DNA of 64,000 nt, taken from Bradyrhizobium sp. 21. GTDB taxonomy: Bacteria > Pseudomonadota > Alphaproteobacteria > Rhizobiales > Xanthobacteraceae. The notes under the pieces were generated by a model that was given only the letters and a program-made list of their open reading frames with translations, did not search any database and was not told the origin of the DNA. The stretch lies in NCBI RefSeq assembly GCF_023073335.1, contig NZ_JADPJG010000035.1, positions 819,739 to 883,738 on the forward strand, read 5' to 3'. Numbering within the stretch: position 1 is the first letter of the stretch; every line of letters starts with the position of its first letter. Of the stretch, positions 49,485 through 58,918 are shown piece after piece. Made by a program: the position numbers and the translations under genes.

Positions 49485-51197
49485 ATGACGATGGCGCAGG
49501 ACGAGGTGCAACGAACCGACAGGAACGCGCTCATGGCGCAGTTCACGCGCCCCGAGCAGACCTTTCCGACGCTGGGGCCTGCCGAGATCGAGCGCCTGCG
49601 CCATTTCGGCACGCTCAGGCGATATAAAGACGGCGAGCTCCTGTTCGAGACCGGCAAGCAGGGACCCGGCATGTTCGTGGTGCTGTCGGGTCATGTCGCC
49701 ATCACCCAGCGCGACGGGCTCGGCCACGTCACTCCCGTCATCGACCAGGGGCCGGGGCAGTTCCTGGCCGAACTGGGCCAGCTCTCGGGCCGGCCGGCGC
49801 TGGTCGACGGACGTGCCGAGGGCGACGTCGAGGTGCTGCTCGTCCCGCCGGACCGGCTGCGTGCACTGCTGGTGACCGAAGCCGAGCTTGGCGAGCGCAT
49901 CATGCGCGCGCTGATCCTGCGCCGGGTCAATCTGATCCAGGGCGGCATCGGCGGCCCCGTGCTGATCGGGCCGTCGAACTCCGCCGGCGTGGTGCGCCTG
50001 CAAGGCTTTCTCACCCGCAACGGCCAGCCGCATCATCTGCTCGATCCCAACAGCGAGCATGACGCCGCCGAGATCATCGCGCGCTATTCCCCGAAGCCGG
50101 AGGATTGGCCGCTGGTCGTTACCGCCGACGGCAGCGTGCTGCGCAATCCCGGCGAAACCGAGCTCGGCCGCGCCATCGGCATGATCGGCGGTGCCAAGGA
50201 CGACCGCATCTACGACGTCGCGATCGTCGGCTGCGGTCCGGCAGGACTTGCGACCGCGGTCTACGCGGCCTCCGAAGGTCTCTCGGTGGCGGTGCTCGAC
50301 ACCCGCGCCTTCGGCGGCCAGGCCGGCGCCAGCGCGCGCATCGAAAACTATCTCGGCTTTCCGACCGGCATTTCGGGCCAGGCGCTGGCGGGGCGCGCCT
50401 TCACCCAGGCGCAGAAGTTCGGCGCCGAGATCATGATCCCGATGTCGGTGAGTTCGCTGGATTGCTCGCGCAGTGCCGGCACCTTCGCGCTGGCGCTGGA
50501 TTGCGGCGACACCTTGCGGTCGCGCGCGGTGGTGGTCGCAAGCGGCGCCCGCTATCGCCGGCCGGAGATCGAGAGCCTCGACACGTTCGAGGGACGCGGC
50601 GTCTGGTATTGGGCTTCGCCGGTGGAGGCGCGGCTCTGTGCCGGCGAAGAGGTGGCCCTCGTCGGCGCCGGCAATTCGGCGGGGCAGGCGGCGGTCTTCC
50701 TGTCCGGGCACGCCAAGAAGGTGCTGATGATCATCCGCGGCGGCGGCCTGGGCGCCAGCATGTCGCGCTATCTCATCGAGCGCATCGAAGCGACGCCGAA
50801 CATCGAATTGCTGTTCAATACCGAGATCACGGCGCTCGAGGGCGACGAGGCCTCGCTGCTGCGGCGCATCCGCTGGAAGAGCCGGCTGTCGATGGAGGAG
50901 GATTCCGCCGACATCCGCAATCTCTTTTTGTTCGTGGGCGCAGATCCCGCCACCAACTGGCTCGACGGCTGCGGCGTGACGCTCGATCGCGGCGGCTTCG
51001 TCGTCACAGGCTCACAGTCCGAGCAGAACCAGGGCCGGCTGGTGGCGCCGTTGGAGACCTCCGTCCCCGGCGTCTACGCCGTCGGCGATGTCCGCTCCGG
51101 CTCGGTCAAGCGCGTCGGTGGCGCCATCGGCGAAGGCGCGCAGGTCGTGGCGTCCCTGCACGGCTATCTCGGCGACGCCGCAAAACCGGCGCTCTGA
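49485..51197 (+). CDS. Fusion of cNMP-binding domain and thioredoxin reductase-like flavoprotein without CxxC
   Basis: The 570-aa protein joins a cNMP-binding domain (about 25-140), a linker domain of about 100 residues, and a thioredoxin reductase-like FAD/NADPH module. FAD site GCGPAGLATAVYA is near 249, the NADPH site VGAGNSAGQAAVF near 394, and the FAD-closing motif YAVGDVRSGSVKRV near 530. Where real thioredoxin reductases have C-A-T-C, this one reads GVWYWASPVEARLC, so the dithiol is missing. It may be a reductase for another acceptor with activity governed by a nucleotide or other ligand. RBS weak (GAGCGAGA); ATG 49491 also possible. Confidence 0.88.
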   Translation: MTMAQDEVQRTDRNALMAQFTRPEQTFPTLGPAEIERLRHFGTLRRYKDGELLFETGKQGPGMFVVLSGHVAITQRDGLGHVTPVIDQGPGQFLAELGQLSGRPALVDGRAEGDVEVLLVPPDRLRALLVTEAELGERIMRALILRRVNLIQGGIGGPVLIGPSNSAGVVRLQGFLTRNGQPHHLLDPNSEHDAAEIIARYSPKPEDWPLVVTADGSVLRNPGETELGRAIGMIGGAKDDRIYDVAIVGCGPAGLATAVYAASEGLSVAVLDTRAFGGQAGASARIENYLGFPTGISGQALAGRAFTQAQKFGAEIMIPMSVSSLDCSRSAGTFALALDCGDTLRSRAVVVASGARYRRPEIESLDTFEGRGVWYWASPVEARLCAGEEVALVGAGNSAGQAAVFLSGHAKKVLMIIRGGGLGASMSRYLIERIEATPNIELLFNTEITALEGDEASLLRRIRWKSRLSMEEDSADIRNLFLFVGADPATNWLDGCGVTLDRGGFVVTGSQSEQNQGRLVAPLETSVPGVYAVGDVRSGSVKRVGGAIGEGAQVVASLHGYLGDAAKPAL

Positions 51198-51267
51198 TCA
51201 AGGACAAGACAAGGGAATGGCAAGTCGAATGTGGCTTGCCATCTTGCCGCGTCCCACAGACTATCCC

Positions 51268-51376
51268 CTCATCCTGAGGAGCCGCGATAGCGGCGTCTCG
51301 AGGATCGAGGCCCGGGAACGAACGGCCGGGCCTGCATGGTTCGAGACGGCGCTGTGGCGCCTCCTCACCATGAGGG
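51268..51376. repeat. Palindromic intergenic repeat (type C), second copy
   Basis: CTCATCCTGAGGAGCCGCGA ... GCGCCTCCTCACCATGAGGG. It shares CTCATCCTGAGGAG and GGCGTCTCGA with the element at 43938-44071 and lies between the flavoprotein and EthD genes. Confidence 0.75.
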
Positions 51377-51413
51377 TTTGATACAAAACAAAGATTCAAA
51401 TGGGAGGAACTCA

Positions 51414-51722
51414 ATGGCTGAAATCGTCGTGCTCTACAAGACGCCCACGGATGCTGCGGCCTTCGACAAGTACTATGTCGAGACCCACATTCCGCTCGCG
51501 AAGAAACTTCCCGGCCTGAAGAAATACGCCGTCAGCAAAGGACCGGTCGGCTCCCCCGCCGGTCCCTCCGGAGTTCATCTGGTCGCCATTCTCACCTTTG
51601 ACAGCGCGGCCGACATCCAGGCGGCATTCGCCAGCCCAGAAGGCAAGGCGACCGGCGCCGACGTGCCGAAATTCGCCAGCGGCGGCGCCGACCTTCTGAT
51701 CTTCGACACCAAGGAAGTGTGA
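51414..51722 (+). CDS. EthD family protein
   Basis: The 102-aa protein is an EthD-type dimeric alpha/beta-barrel (VVLYKTPTDAAAFDKYYVETHIPLAKKLPGLKKYAVSKG). The histidine in ETHIPLA is the conserved family residue. EthD proteins accompany oxidative breakdown pathways; the exact role is unknown. A strong RBS (GGGAGGAACTCA) defines the start. Confidence 0.9.
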   Translation: MAEIVVLYKTPTDAAAFDKYYVETHIPLAKKLPGLKKYAVSKGPVGSPAGPSGVHLVAILTFDSAADIQAAFASPEGKATGADVPKFASGGADLLIFDTKEV

Positions 51723-51752
51723 GCGATTCAACCTTCGTCGAAAGTCTGCCGT

Positions 51753-51837
51753 CATTTGTGACAGCGTTGCAAAAAATTCAGCCATGCGTTTATCGATTCG
51801 CACGACGACGCATGGCTGCACGCGCATATGTGACAGC
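51753..51837. promoter_or_regulatory. Inverted repeat flanked by two CATNTGTGACAGC motifs
   Basis: CAGCCATGCGT (51779-51789) and ACGCATGGCTG (51808-51818) are exact complements, 18 bases apart. The motif CATTTGTGACAGC (51753) recurs as CATATGTGACAGC (51825). This lies 76 bases before the membrane protein gene and looks like a regulator site or RNA hairpin. Confidence 0.5.
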
Positions 51838-51912
51838 CGCGCAGGTGGCAATCCGATGAGGACCGTAATATCAATCCGCTGATCTCAATGCGAGACGAGT
51901 AGGAGAGATGTC

Positions 51913-52422
51913 ATGGTTCTTGGACTGAGCTTGCCCGCCTTTACGATCGTCCATGTCATCATCAGTCTGATCGGCATCGCGGCGGGCCTCGTCGTCATGT
52001 TCGGCCTGCTCGGCTCGAAGCCGATGCCGGGCCTCACCGCGATCTTCCTGCTGTTCACGATCCTCACCAGCGCCACCGGCTTCCTGTTTCCGTTCAAGGA
52101 GCTGCTGCCGTCGCATATCATCGGCATCATCTCGCTGGTGCTGCTCGCGATCGCCTGCATCGCGCTCTACGGCATGAAGCGCGCAGGCGTCTGGCGTCCG
52201 GTCTACATCGTGACCGCGATGGTCTCGCTCTATTTCAACGTCTTCGTGCTGGTGATCCAATCGTTCCTCAAGGTGCCCGCGCTTGCCGCGCTCGCACCCG
52301 CCGTGGCGCCGGCGCCGCCGGGAGGCCCGGTGTTCGCCGTGGTGCAGGGCATCGTGCTGGTGTTCTTCGTGCTGCTCACCATCGGCGCCTGGCGCCGCTA
52401 CAAGCCGATGGCATTCGTCTGA
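51913..52422 (+). CDS. Small integral membrane protein
   Basis: The 169-aa protein has five hydrophobic segments at about 7-30, 36-57, 70-92, 98-118 and 138-160, few charges and no signal peptide. The end is WRRYKPMAFV. I do not recognise a functional family; similar small proteins occur near hydrolase genes. RBS AGGAGAGATGTC. The hydrolase gene starts 18 bases after, so the two are likely co-transcribed. Confidence 0.75.
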   Translation: MVLGLSLPAFTIVHVIISLIGIAAGLVVMFGLLGSKPMPGLTAIFLLFTILTSATGFLFPFKELLPSHIIGIISLVLLAIACIALYGMKRAGVWRPVYIVTAMVSLYFNVFVLVIQSFLKVPALAALAPAVAPAPPGGPVFAVVQGIVLVFFVLLTIGAWRRYKPMAFV

Positions 52423-52440
52423 TCGTTCAAGGAGCCATTC

Positions 52441-53265
52441 ATGCCCACCATCACCACCAAAGACGGTGTCGAGATTTTTTTCAAGGACTGGGGAAGTGGC
52501 CAGCCGATCGTGTTCAGCCATGGCTGGCCGCTGTCATCAGACGATTGGGACACGCAGATGCTGTTCTTCGTCGCGCGCGGTTACCGCGTCATCGCGCATG
52601 ACCGCCGCGGCCATGGTCGCTCATCGCAGGTCGCCGACGGCCACGACATGGATCATTATGCCGACGATCTGGCGGCCGTGACGGCCCATCTCGACCTCAA
52701 GAACGCCATCCATGTCGGCCACTCCACCGGCGGCGGCGAGGTCGTGCATTACATCGCCCGCCACGGCGAGAGCCGGGTGGCGAAGGCCGCGATCCTCTCG
52801 GCGGTGCCGCCGCTGATGGTGCAGACCGCCGCCAATCCCGGCGGCCTGCCGAAGAGCGTGTTCGACGGTCTCCAGGCGCAACTCGCCGCCAGCCGCACGC
52901 AATTCTATCGCGATCTCCCCGCCGGCCCGTTCTACGGCTACAACCGTCCCGGCGCAAAGCCGTCGGAAGCGGTGATCCAGAATTGGTGGCGCCAGGGCAT
53001 GATGGGCGGCGCGAAGGCGCATTACGACGGCATCGTCGCGTTCTCGCAGACCGACTTCACCGAGGATTTGAAGAAGATCAACGTGCCGGTGCTGGTGATG
53101 CATGGCGACGACGACCAGATCGTGCCTTACGCCGATTCCGCGCCGCTGTCGGCCAAGCTGCTCAAGAACGGCACGCTGAAGACCTACAAGGGTTTCCCGC
53201 ACGGCATGCCGACCACGCACGCCGAGACCATCAACGCGGACCTGCTGGCGTTCTTCAAGGAGTGA
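52441..53265 (+). CDS. Alpha/beta hydrolase, non-haem chloroperoxidase type
   Basis: The 274-aa protein matches cofactor-free haloperoxidases/esterases: MPTITTKDGVEIFFKDWGSGQP, HGWPLSSDDWDTQM, nucleophile elbow GHSTGGGEV (Ser near 99), acid in HGDDDQIVPY and His in GFPHGMPTTH. In vivo most act as esterases, with perhydrolase activity as a side reaction. RBS AAGGAGCCATTC. It is convergent with a TetR gene; AGTGAG/CTCACT around the two stops could form a weak terminator. Confidence 0.91.
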   Translation: MPTITTKDGVEIFFKDWGSGQPIVFSHGWPLSSDDWDTQMLFFVARGYRVIAHDRRGHGRSSQVADGHDMDHYADDLAAVTAHLDLKNAIHVGHSTGGGEVVHYIARHGESRVAKAAILSAVPPLMVQTAANPGGLPKSVFDGLQAQLAASRTQFYRDLPAGPFYGYNRPGAKPSEAVIQNWWRQGMMGGAKAHYDGIVAFSQTDFTEDLKKINVPVLVMHGDDDQIVPYADSAPLSAKLLKNGTLKTYKGFPHGMPTTHAETINADLLAFFKE

Positions 53266-53274
53266 GCAGGCGCC

Positions 53275-53928
53275 TCACTTCAAAATCGCCCTGATCGCAT
53301 CGAAGGTGCGCTTGACGAAAACCTCCGGCTGCTCCCGCGCCCCTTCGCCCATCCAGCTCTCGCCGCCGACGCGCATCGCGCCGGTGGCGATCATGGCGAC
53401 GAGCTGTGCCTTCAGCTTGTCCGATTTGTTTTTGGCGCGCTGCGAAAGCCCCTCGGCCAAGGCGCGTTCGAGCTTCTCGTATTTGAGCTGGTCGCGGGCC
53501 CGAAGCGCGGGATTGTCGCGCTTGAGCCGCGACATCGCCGCAGCCTCCCCTGGATCAATCCGCTTGACGGCCGTTGCGATCGCATTCTCCGCCGCGGTCA
53601 GCATGGATTCGTCCGCCGGCCGCGCGGCGACCTCCGCGACCAGCGCGGCGGCGGCGCCTTCCTGCCAGGCCGCGACCACGTCCTCTTTGGAGGCGAAATA
53701 GTGGAAGAAGCTGCGTCGCGACACGTCCGCCGCGGCCGCGATGTCGTCGATGGTCGTGGCCTCGAAGCCGCGCTTCAGGAACAGCGCCATCGCCGCGCGG
53801 GCCAGCCGCTCGCGGGTCGCCTGCAGCTTGCGCTGGCGCAGGCCGGAGCCATCGGAGGATTTTACGCCCGCCGGCAATGGCTTGGTGCGCTTGCTGACCG
53901 ATTTCCTGGCGAGCTTCGAAACCTTCAA
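53275..53928 (-). CDS. TetR family transcriptional regulator
   Basis: The 217-aa protein has a Lys/Arg/Ser-rich N-terminal arm, a TetR helix-turn-helix at about 38-84 (ALFLKRGFEATTIDDIAAAADVSRRSFFHYFASKEDVV) and a variable effector domain. TTG 53928 is used as start, with AGAGGTG 6-12 bases upstream; there is no ATG before the DNA-binding domain. Divergent from an SDR gene with a candidate operator between, so local control of the SDR pair is likely. Confidence 0.87.
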   Translation of the reverse strand: MKVSKLARKSVSKRTKPLPAGVKSSDGSGLRQRKLQATRERLARAAMALFLKRGFEATTIDDIAAAADVSRRSFFHYFASKEDVVAAWQEGAAAALVAEVAARPADESMLTAAENAIATAVKRIDPGEAAAMSRLKRDNPALRARDQLKYEKLERALAEGLSQRAKNKSDKLKAQLVAMIATGAMRVGGESWMGEGAREQPEVFVKRTFDAIRAILK

Positions 53929-53950
53929 ATCATTTCACCTCTTGCAAACT

Positions 53951-53963
53951 TGCACCCAGTGCA
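53951..53963. promoter_or_regulatory. Candidate TetR operator TGCAC-N3-GTGCA
   Basis: A perfect 5-bp inverted repeat, with a further TTGCA half-site at 53943. It lies between the divergent TetR and SDR genes, 23 and 50 bases from their starts. Confidence 0.45.
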
Positions 53964-54012
53964 CATTTAGGGCCGGTCGCGGGCCTTTTCCAGCCCCGAA
54001 CGGAGATCTGGA

Positions 54013-54951
54013 ATGACCGACTGGACCACGGCAGACATCCCCTCCCTCAGCGGCAAGACCGCGGTCGTGACCGGAGCGACGGGCGGTCTCGGCTACGAGA
54101 CGGCGATGGCGCTGGCGGGCGCCGGTGCCATTGTCATACTCACCGGGCGCAACGACGCAAAGGGGCTGCGCACGATCGATGGCATTTGCGAGCGCTTTCC
54201 CAATGCGCTGATCGCCTATGAGCATCTCGACCTCGCCAGCCTCGCCTCCGTCGCCGATTTTACCAGGCGCTTTGCCGCCGGCAACGAGCAGCTCGACCTG
54301 CTCGTCAACAATGCCGGCGTGATGGCGCTGCCGAAGCGGGGGCAGACGGCGGACGGTTTCGAGATGCAGCTCGGCATCAATTATCTCGGCCATTACGCGC
54401 TGACGGCGCGGCTGTTGCCGCAGCTTCGCCGGGCGAAGGCGGCTCGAATCGTCAATTTGTCGAGCCTCGCGCACCGCTCCGGCGCGATCAATTTCAACGA
54501 TTTGCAAAGCAAGCATTCATACCGCCCCTGGCGCGCATACTGTCAGTCGAAGCTGGCGATGTTGATGTTTTCGCTGGAGTTGCAGCGCCGCAGCCTCGCC
54601 GCCGGCTGGGGCCTGACGAGCCTTGCCGCACATCCCGGCTACGCGCGGACCGATCTCATTCGGAACGGGCCGGGTGCGAACACGTTCCAGTCGCGTGTGA
54701 GCCGGTGGCTGCAGCCCTTCATCAGCCAGTCCGCCGCGGAAGGCGCGCTGCCGACCTTGTTGGCGGCGACCTCGCCGGCAGCTGGGCCCGGCGGCTATTA
54801 CGGTCCGAACGGGTTCTACGAATTGAAGGGGCCGCCAGTGGCGGCGAAGATCGTGCCGCACGCAAAGGATGTCGCCTCGGCAGCCATGCTTTGGGATGTC
54901 TCCGCGACGTTGACCGGTATATCCTTCGACGAGATCGCGGCCGCCGCATGA
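54013..54951 (+). CDS. Short-chain dehydrogenase (retinol dehydrogenase-like)
   Basis: The 312-aa SDR has TGATGGLG near residue 21, NNAG near 99, NLSSLAH and the catalytic YCQSK near 176. It resembles the retinol/protochlorophyllide reductase-like group (GINYLGHYALTARLLPQL). RBS CGGAGATCTGG. An NAD-binding protein gene follows after 25 bases; the pair may be controlled by the divergent TetR. Confidence 0.9.
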   Translation: MTDWTTADIPSLSGKTAVVTGATGGLGYETAMALAGAGAIVILTGRNDAKGLRTIDGICERFPNALIAYEHLDLASLASVADFTRRFAAGNEQLDLLVNNAGVMALPKRGQTADGFEMQLGINYLGHYALTARLLPQLRRAKAARIVNLSSLAHRSGAINFNDLQSKHSYRPWRAYCQSKLAMLMFSLELQRRSLAAGWGLTSLAAHPGYARTDLIRNGPGANTFQSRVSRWLQPFISQSAAEGALPTLLAATSPAAGPGGYYGPNGFYELKGPPVAAKIVPHAKDVASAAMLWDVSATLTGISFDEIAAAA

Positions 54952-54976
54952 GCCGCGACTTGGATGGGACGTCCCG

Positions 54977-55636
54977 ATGAAGGTCATCATCTTCGGCGCG
55001 ACCGGCATGGTCGGGCAGGGTGTTTTGCGTGAGTGCCTGGTCGATGCCGGCATCGACCGCGTGCTTGTGGTCGGCCGCAGCCCGACCGGCGTCCGCAACG
55101 CCAAGCTCACGGAGATCACACACGATGATTTTCTCGACTATTCGGCGATCGAAACGCAGCTCACGGGCTACGACGCCTGCTTCTTCTGCCTCGGCGTTTC
55201 CTCGATCGGCATGAGCGAGGATCGCTACCGCCATCTCACCTACGACCTCACGCTTGCGGCGGCGACCACGCTGGTGCGGCTCAATCCGCAGATGATTTTC
55301 ACTTACGTCACAGGCGCCGGTACCGATTCCACCGAGCAGGGGCCGCGGATGTGGGCGCGGGTCAAGGGCAAGACCGAGAACGATCTGCTCAAGCTGCCGT
55401 TCAAGGGCGCCTACATGTTCCGGCCCGGCGCGATCCAGCCCCTGCACGGTGCCCGCTCCAAGACCGCGTGGGTGCAGGCCGTGTATACCGCAACCTCGCC
55501 ACTCTGGTCGGTGCTGCGTCGGCTCTCGCCGTGGCTCGTCACGTCGACCGAGCAGATGGGCCGCGCCATGATCCGGGTGGCCCGGGAGGGCTATCCGCGC
55601 AAGGTGCTGGAGATGGAGGATATCAATAGCCTCTAA
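54977..55636 (+). CDS. NAD(P)-binding epimerase-like oxidoreductase
   Basis: The 219-aa atypical SDR starts with the nucleotide-binding motif IFGATGMVGQGVLREC (residues 4-19). FCLGVSSIGMSEDRYRHLTYDLTLAAA and YMFRPGAIQPLHGARSKT are shared with a group of epimerase-like proteins of unknown activity. The Tyr-x3-Lys triad is replaced by other residues, so catalysis is uncertain. Confidence 0.85.
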   Translation: MKVIIFGATGMVGQGVLRECLVDAGIDRVLVVGRSPTGVRNAKLTEITHDDFLDYSAIETQLTGYDACFFCLGVSSIGMSEDRYRHLTYDLTLAAATTLVRLNPQMIFTYVTGAGTDSTEQGPRMWARVKGKTENDLLKLPFKGAYMFRPGAIQPLHGARSKTAWVQAVYTATSPLWSVLRRLSPWLVTSTEQMGRAMIRVAREGYPRKVLEMEDINSL

Positions 55637-55720
55637 TGCACCGGGGACGTTAGCTTCGCGGAAATTTCGGCGCCCGTGCGCGTTGAGCCGTATCCGCACC
55701 TCCGAGGAGAAATATCGGCG

Positions 55721-56158
55721 ATGTCTCCCCAGCTCAAACTGATCGCTCTCGAACCCGACGACCTCGCCGTGATCTCGACGCACGTCCAGGACGCTCGCGT
55801 GCAGCCCTCGGACATCGTCTGGCGGCAAAGCGAAAAGCGGCTGGTGGTCGGCATGAGCCGGCTGGACTGGGAACAGACGCTGGACGGCGACGCCGAGCCG
55901 CGCCGGCTGGTCGCCGCGCTCCGTTTCGACCGTGTGCTCGCCTGCAAATCGCGCAACATCGACCTCGCCGCGCCGGACACGATCCTGGACCTCGTCGGCA
56001 TCGAATTCCACGGCCAGGACGCTCCCAGCGGCAGCGCGCTGCTCCTGTTCGCTCAGGGCGGCGCCATCCGCCTCGACGTCGAATGCCTGGAATGCGAGCT
56101 GACCGACCTGGGGATGGACGAGCTGGGGACGGGGTTGGAGGTTGAAGGGGAGGGGTGA
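55721..56158 (+). CDS. DUF2948 family protein
   Basis: The 145-aa protein belongs to DUF2948, present in nearly all alphaproteobacteria next to hisD. LKLIALEPDDLAVISTHVQDARVQPSDIVW is typical. Function unknown. ATG 55721 with GAGGAGAAA upstream is used. A palindromic repeat separates it from hisD here. Confidence 0.9.
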   Translation: MSPQLKLIALEPDDLAVISTHVQDARVQPSDIVWRQSEKRLVVGMSRLDWEQTLDGDAEPRRLVAALRFDRVLACKSRNIDLAAPDTILDLVGIEFHGQDAPSGSALLLFAQGGAIRLDVECLECELTDLGMDELGTGLEVEGEG

Positions 56159-56201
56159 GGTGGCGCGTAAGGGGCGGAATCTCGTGTCACATCTCCGCTG
56201 C

Positions 56202-56317
56202 CGTCCTGGCGAAAGCCAGGACCCATTGCCCCAAGGCTTTGTTGTTGAACGAAATGTGTCCCAATTCCGTCCCTTCACGGCTGCCGGTGGTAATGGGTCC
56301 TGGCTTTCGCCAGGACG
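56202..56317. repeat. Palindromic intergenic repeat (type A), 26-bp perfect arms
   Basis: The left arm (56202-56227, CGTCCTGGCGAAAGCCAGG...) and its exact reverse complement (56292-56317) enclose 64 bases. It resembles the element at 20242-20362. Confidence 0.88.
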
Positions 56318-56434
56318 ACGACGGAGGGGAACGGCCGGCCGCAAGGGTTGACGCCGCTTCCCCGCCGCGCCATTGAGCAGGGGGCCTTGTGACGCCAATC
56401 TGCCCCTAGAGCCCAGCCAAAAGACCATCGCAAA

Positions 56435-57726
<1,292 letters not shown>

Positions 57727-57730
<4 letters not shown>

Positions 57731-58224
57731 CAGAGCTGCCCGCACAGGACGACTCGACCAATCGCATCGTCGGCGTCACGCTCGACGAGGACTCGATCGG
57801 ACGTTCCGGGCCCGACATCGAGCATGAGCGCGCGATCGCGATCTACGATCTGATCGAGCAGAACCTGTTCGCGCCCGACGGTGCGGACGGGAAGGGGCCG
57901 TTCACGCTGCACATCGGCATCACCGGCAGCCGCCTGATGTTCGACATCCGCCGCGAGGACGGCACGCCCGTGGTCGCCCATCTGTTGTCGTTGACCCCGT
58001 TCCGGCGGATCGTGAAGGACTATTTCATGATCTGCGACAGCTACTACCAGGCGATACGCACCGCGACCCCCGACAAGATCGAGGCCATCGACATGGGCCG
58101 CCGCGGCATCCATGACGAGGGATCGCGTACGCTGCAGGAGCGCTTGAAGGGCAAGGTGCGTGTCGACTTCGAGACCTCGCGCCGGCTGTTCACGCTCATT
58201 ACTGTCCTGCACTGGAAGGGTTAG
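57727..58224 (+). CDS. UPF0262 family protein
   Basis: The 165-aa protein belongs to UPF0262, an alphaproteobacterial family of unknown function. RIVGVTLDEDSIGRSGPDIEHERAIAIYDL and FRRIVKDYFMICDSYYQAIR are typical. The ATG overlaps the hisD stop, and the family nearly always follows hisD. A hairpin repeat begins in its stop codon. Confidence 0.94.
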
Positions 58225-58273
58225 GGCATGGCCCGGAAAAGTGTGCAGCGGTTTTCCGACAAGGCCATGCCCT
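58223..58273. repeat. 51-bp long-stem hairpin, dispersed rhizobial repeat type
   Basis: AGGGCATGGCC + CGGAAAA is matched by TTTTCCG + GGCCATGCCCT, an 18-bp stem with a 4-base bulge and an 11-base loop. I recall close relatives with the core TCCGGAAAA...TTTTCCG scattered through rhizobial genomes. It may also act as a terminator after UPF0262. Confidence 0.75.
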
Positions 58274-58295
58274 CTATCAAAAGAGGCTAGGCGCG

Positions 58296-58763
58296 ATGGC
58301 GGGTCCGCCACGCGCACGCGATCCGCAATCGGTGCTGTTCGCTTGCGCCATGAACAGCGTGCGCTCGCCGATGGCCGAGAGCCTGTTGCGGCACATGTTC
58401 CCGCAAGGCCTCTACGTGAAGTCGGCCGGCGCCAGGCGCGGTGAGCTCGATCCGTTCGCGGTCAGCGTGATGGCTGAGCTCGGTCAGGACATCTCCACCC
58501 ACAAGCCGCAGACCTTCGAGGAGCTGGAGGATTGGGAGGGGCTGAATTTCGACCTGATCATCACGCTGTCGCCGGAAGCGCACCACAAGGCGCTGGAGCT
58601 GACCCGGACGCTCGCCGCCGACGTCGAGTACTGGCCGACGCATGATCCCACCACGATGGAAGGCAGTCGCGACCAGAAGTTGGCCGCCTATCGCGAGGTC
58701 TGCGACCAGCTGCTGCTGCGCATCCGCCGGCGCTTCGCCAAGGTGGGTGCGCCGAGCGGGTAG
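58296..58763 (+). CDS. Low-molecular-weight protein tyrosine phosphatase-like protein
   Basis: The 155-aa protein has the LMW-PTP/arsenate reductase fold. The P-loop reads FACAMNSVRSPMAE near residue 12, close to C-x5-R, with the Cys and Arg in place, and the acid loop is YWPTHDPTTMEG. Whether it removes phosphate from tyrosine or reduces arsenate is not known; the conserved position next to hisD and UPF0262 favours a housekeeping role. Confidence 0.9.
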   Translation: MAGPPRARDPQSVLFACAMNSVRSPMAESLLRHMFPQGLYVKSAGARRGELDPFAVSVMAELGQDISTHKPQTFEELEDWEGLNFDLIITLSPEAHHKALELTRTLAADVEYWPTHDPTTMEGSRDQKLAAYREVCDQLLLRIRRRFAKVGAPSG

Positions 58764-58918
58764 CAATCGGCGTCCGTAACACCCGCGTCACAGACCGCAG
58801 GCACAGCCATGTCGGGACTTCGAATCGCTTAAGTCCGGGTTCCCGGGTTGTGAAATCAGCCTCCTTCCGATAGGTTCCGCGCGCAATTCACCCCCTGCTT
58901 CATCCCCCAAATCACCTG

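Noticed and set aside
48846..50711. 621-codon minus-strand frame
   Set aside because: It runs through the tRNA-Thr and opposite the flavoprotein; no domain is seen.
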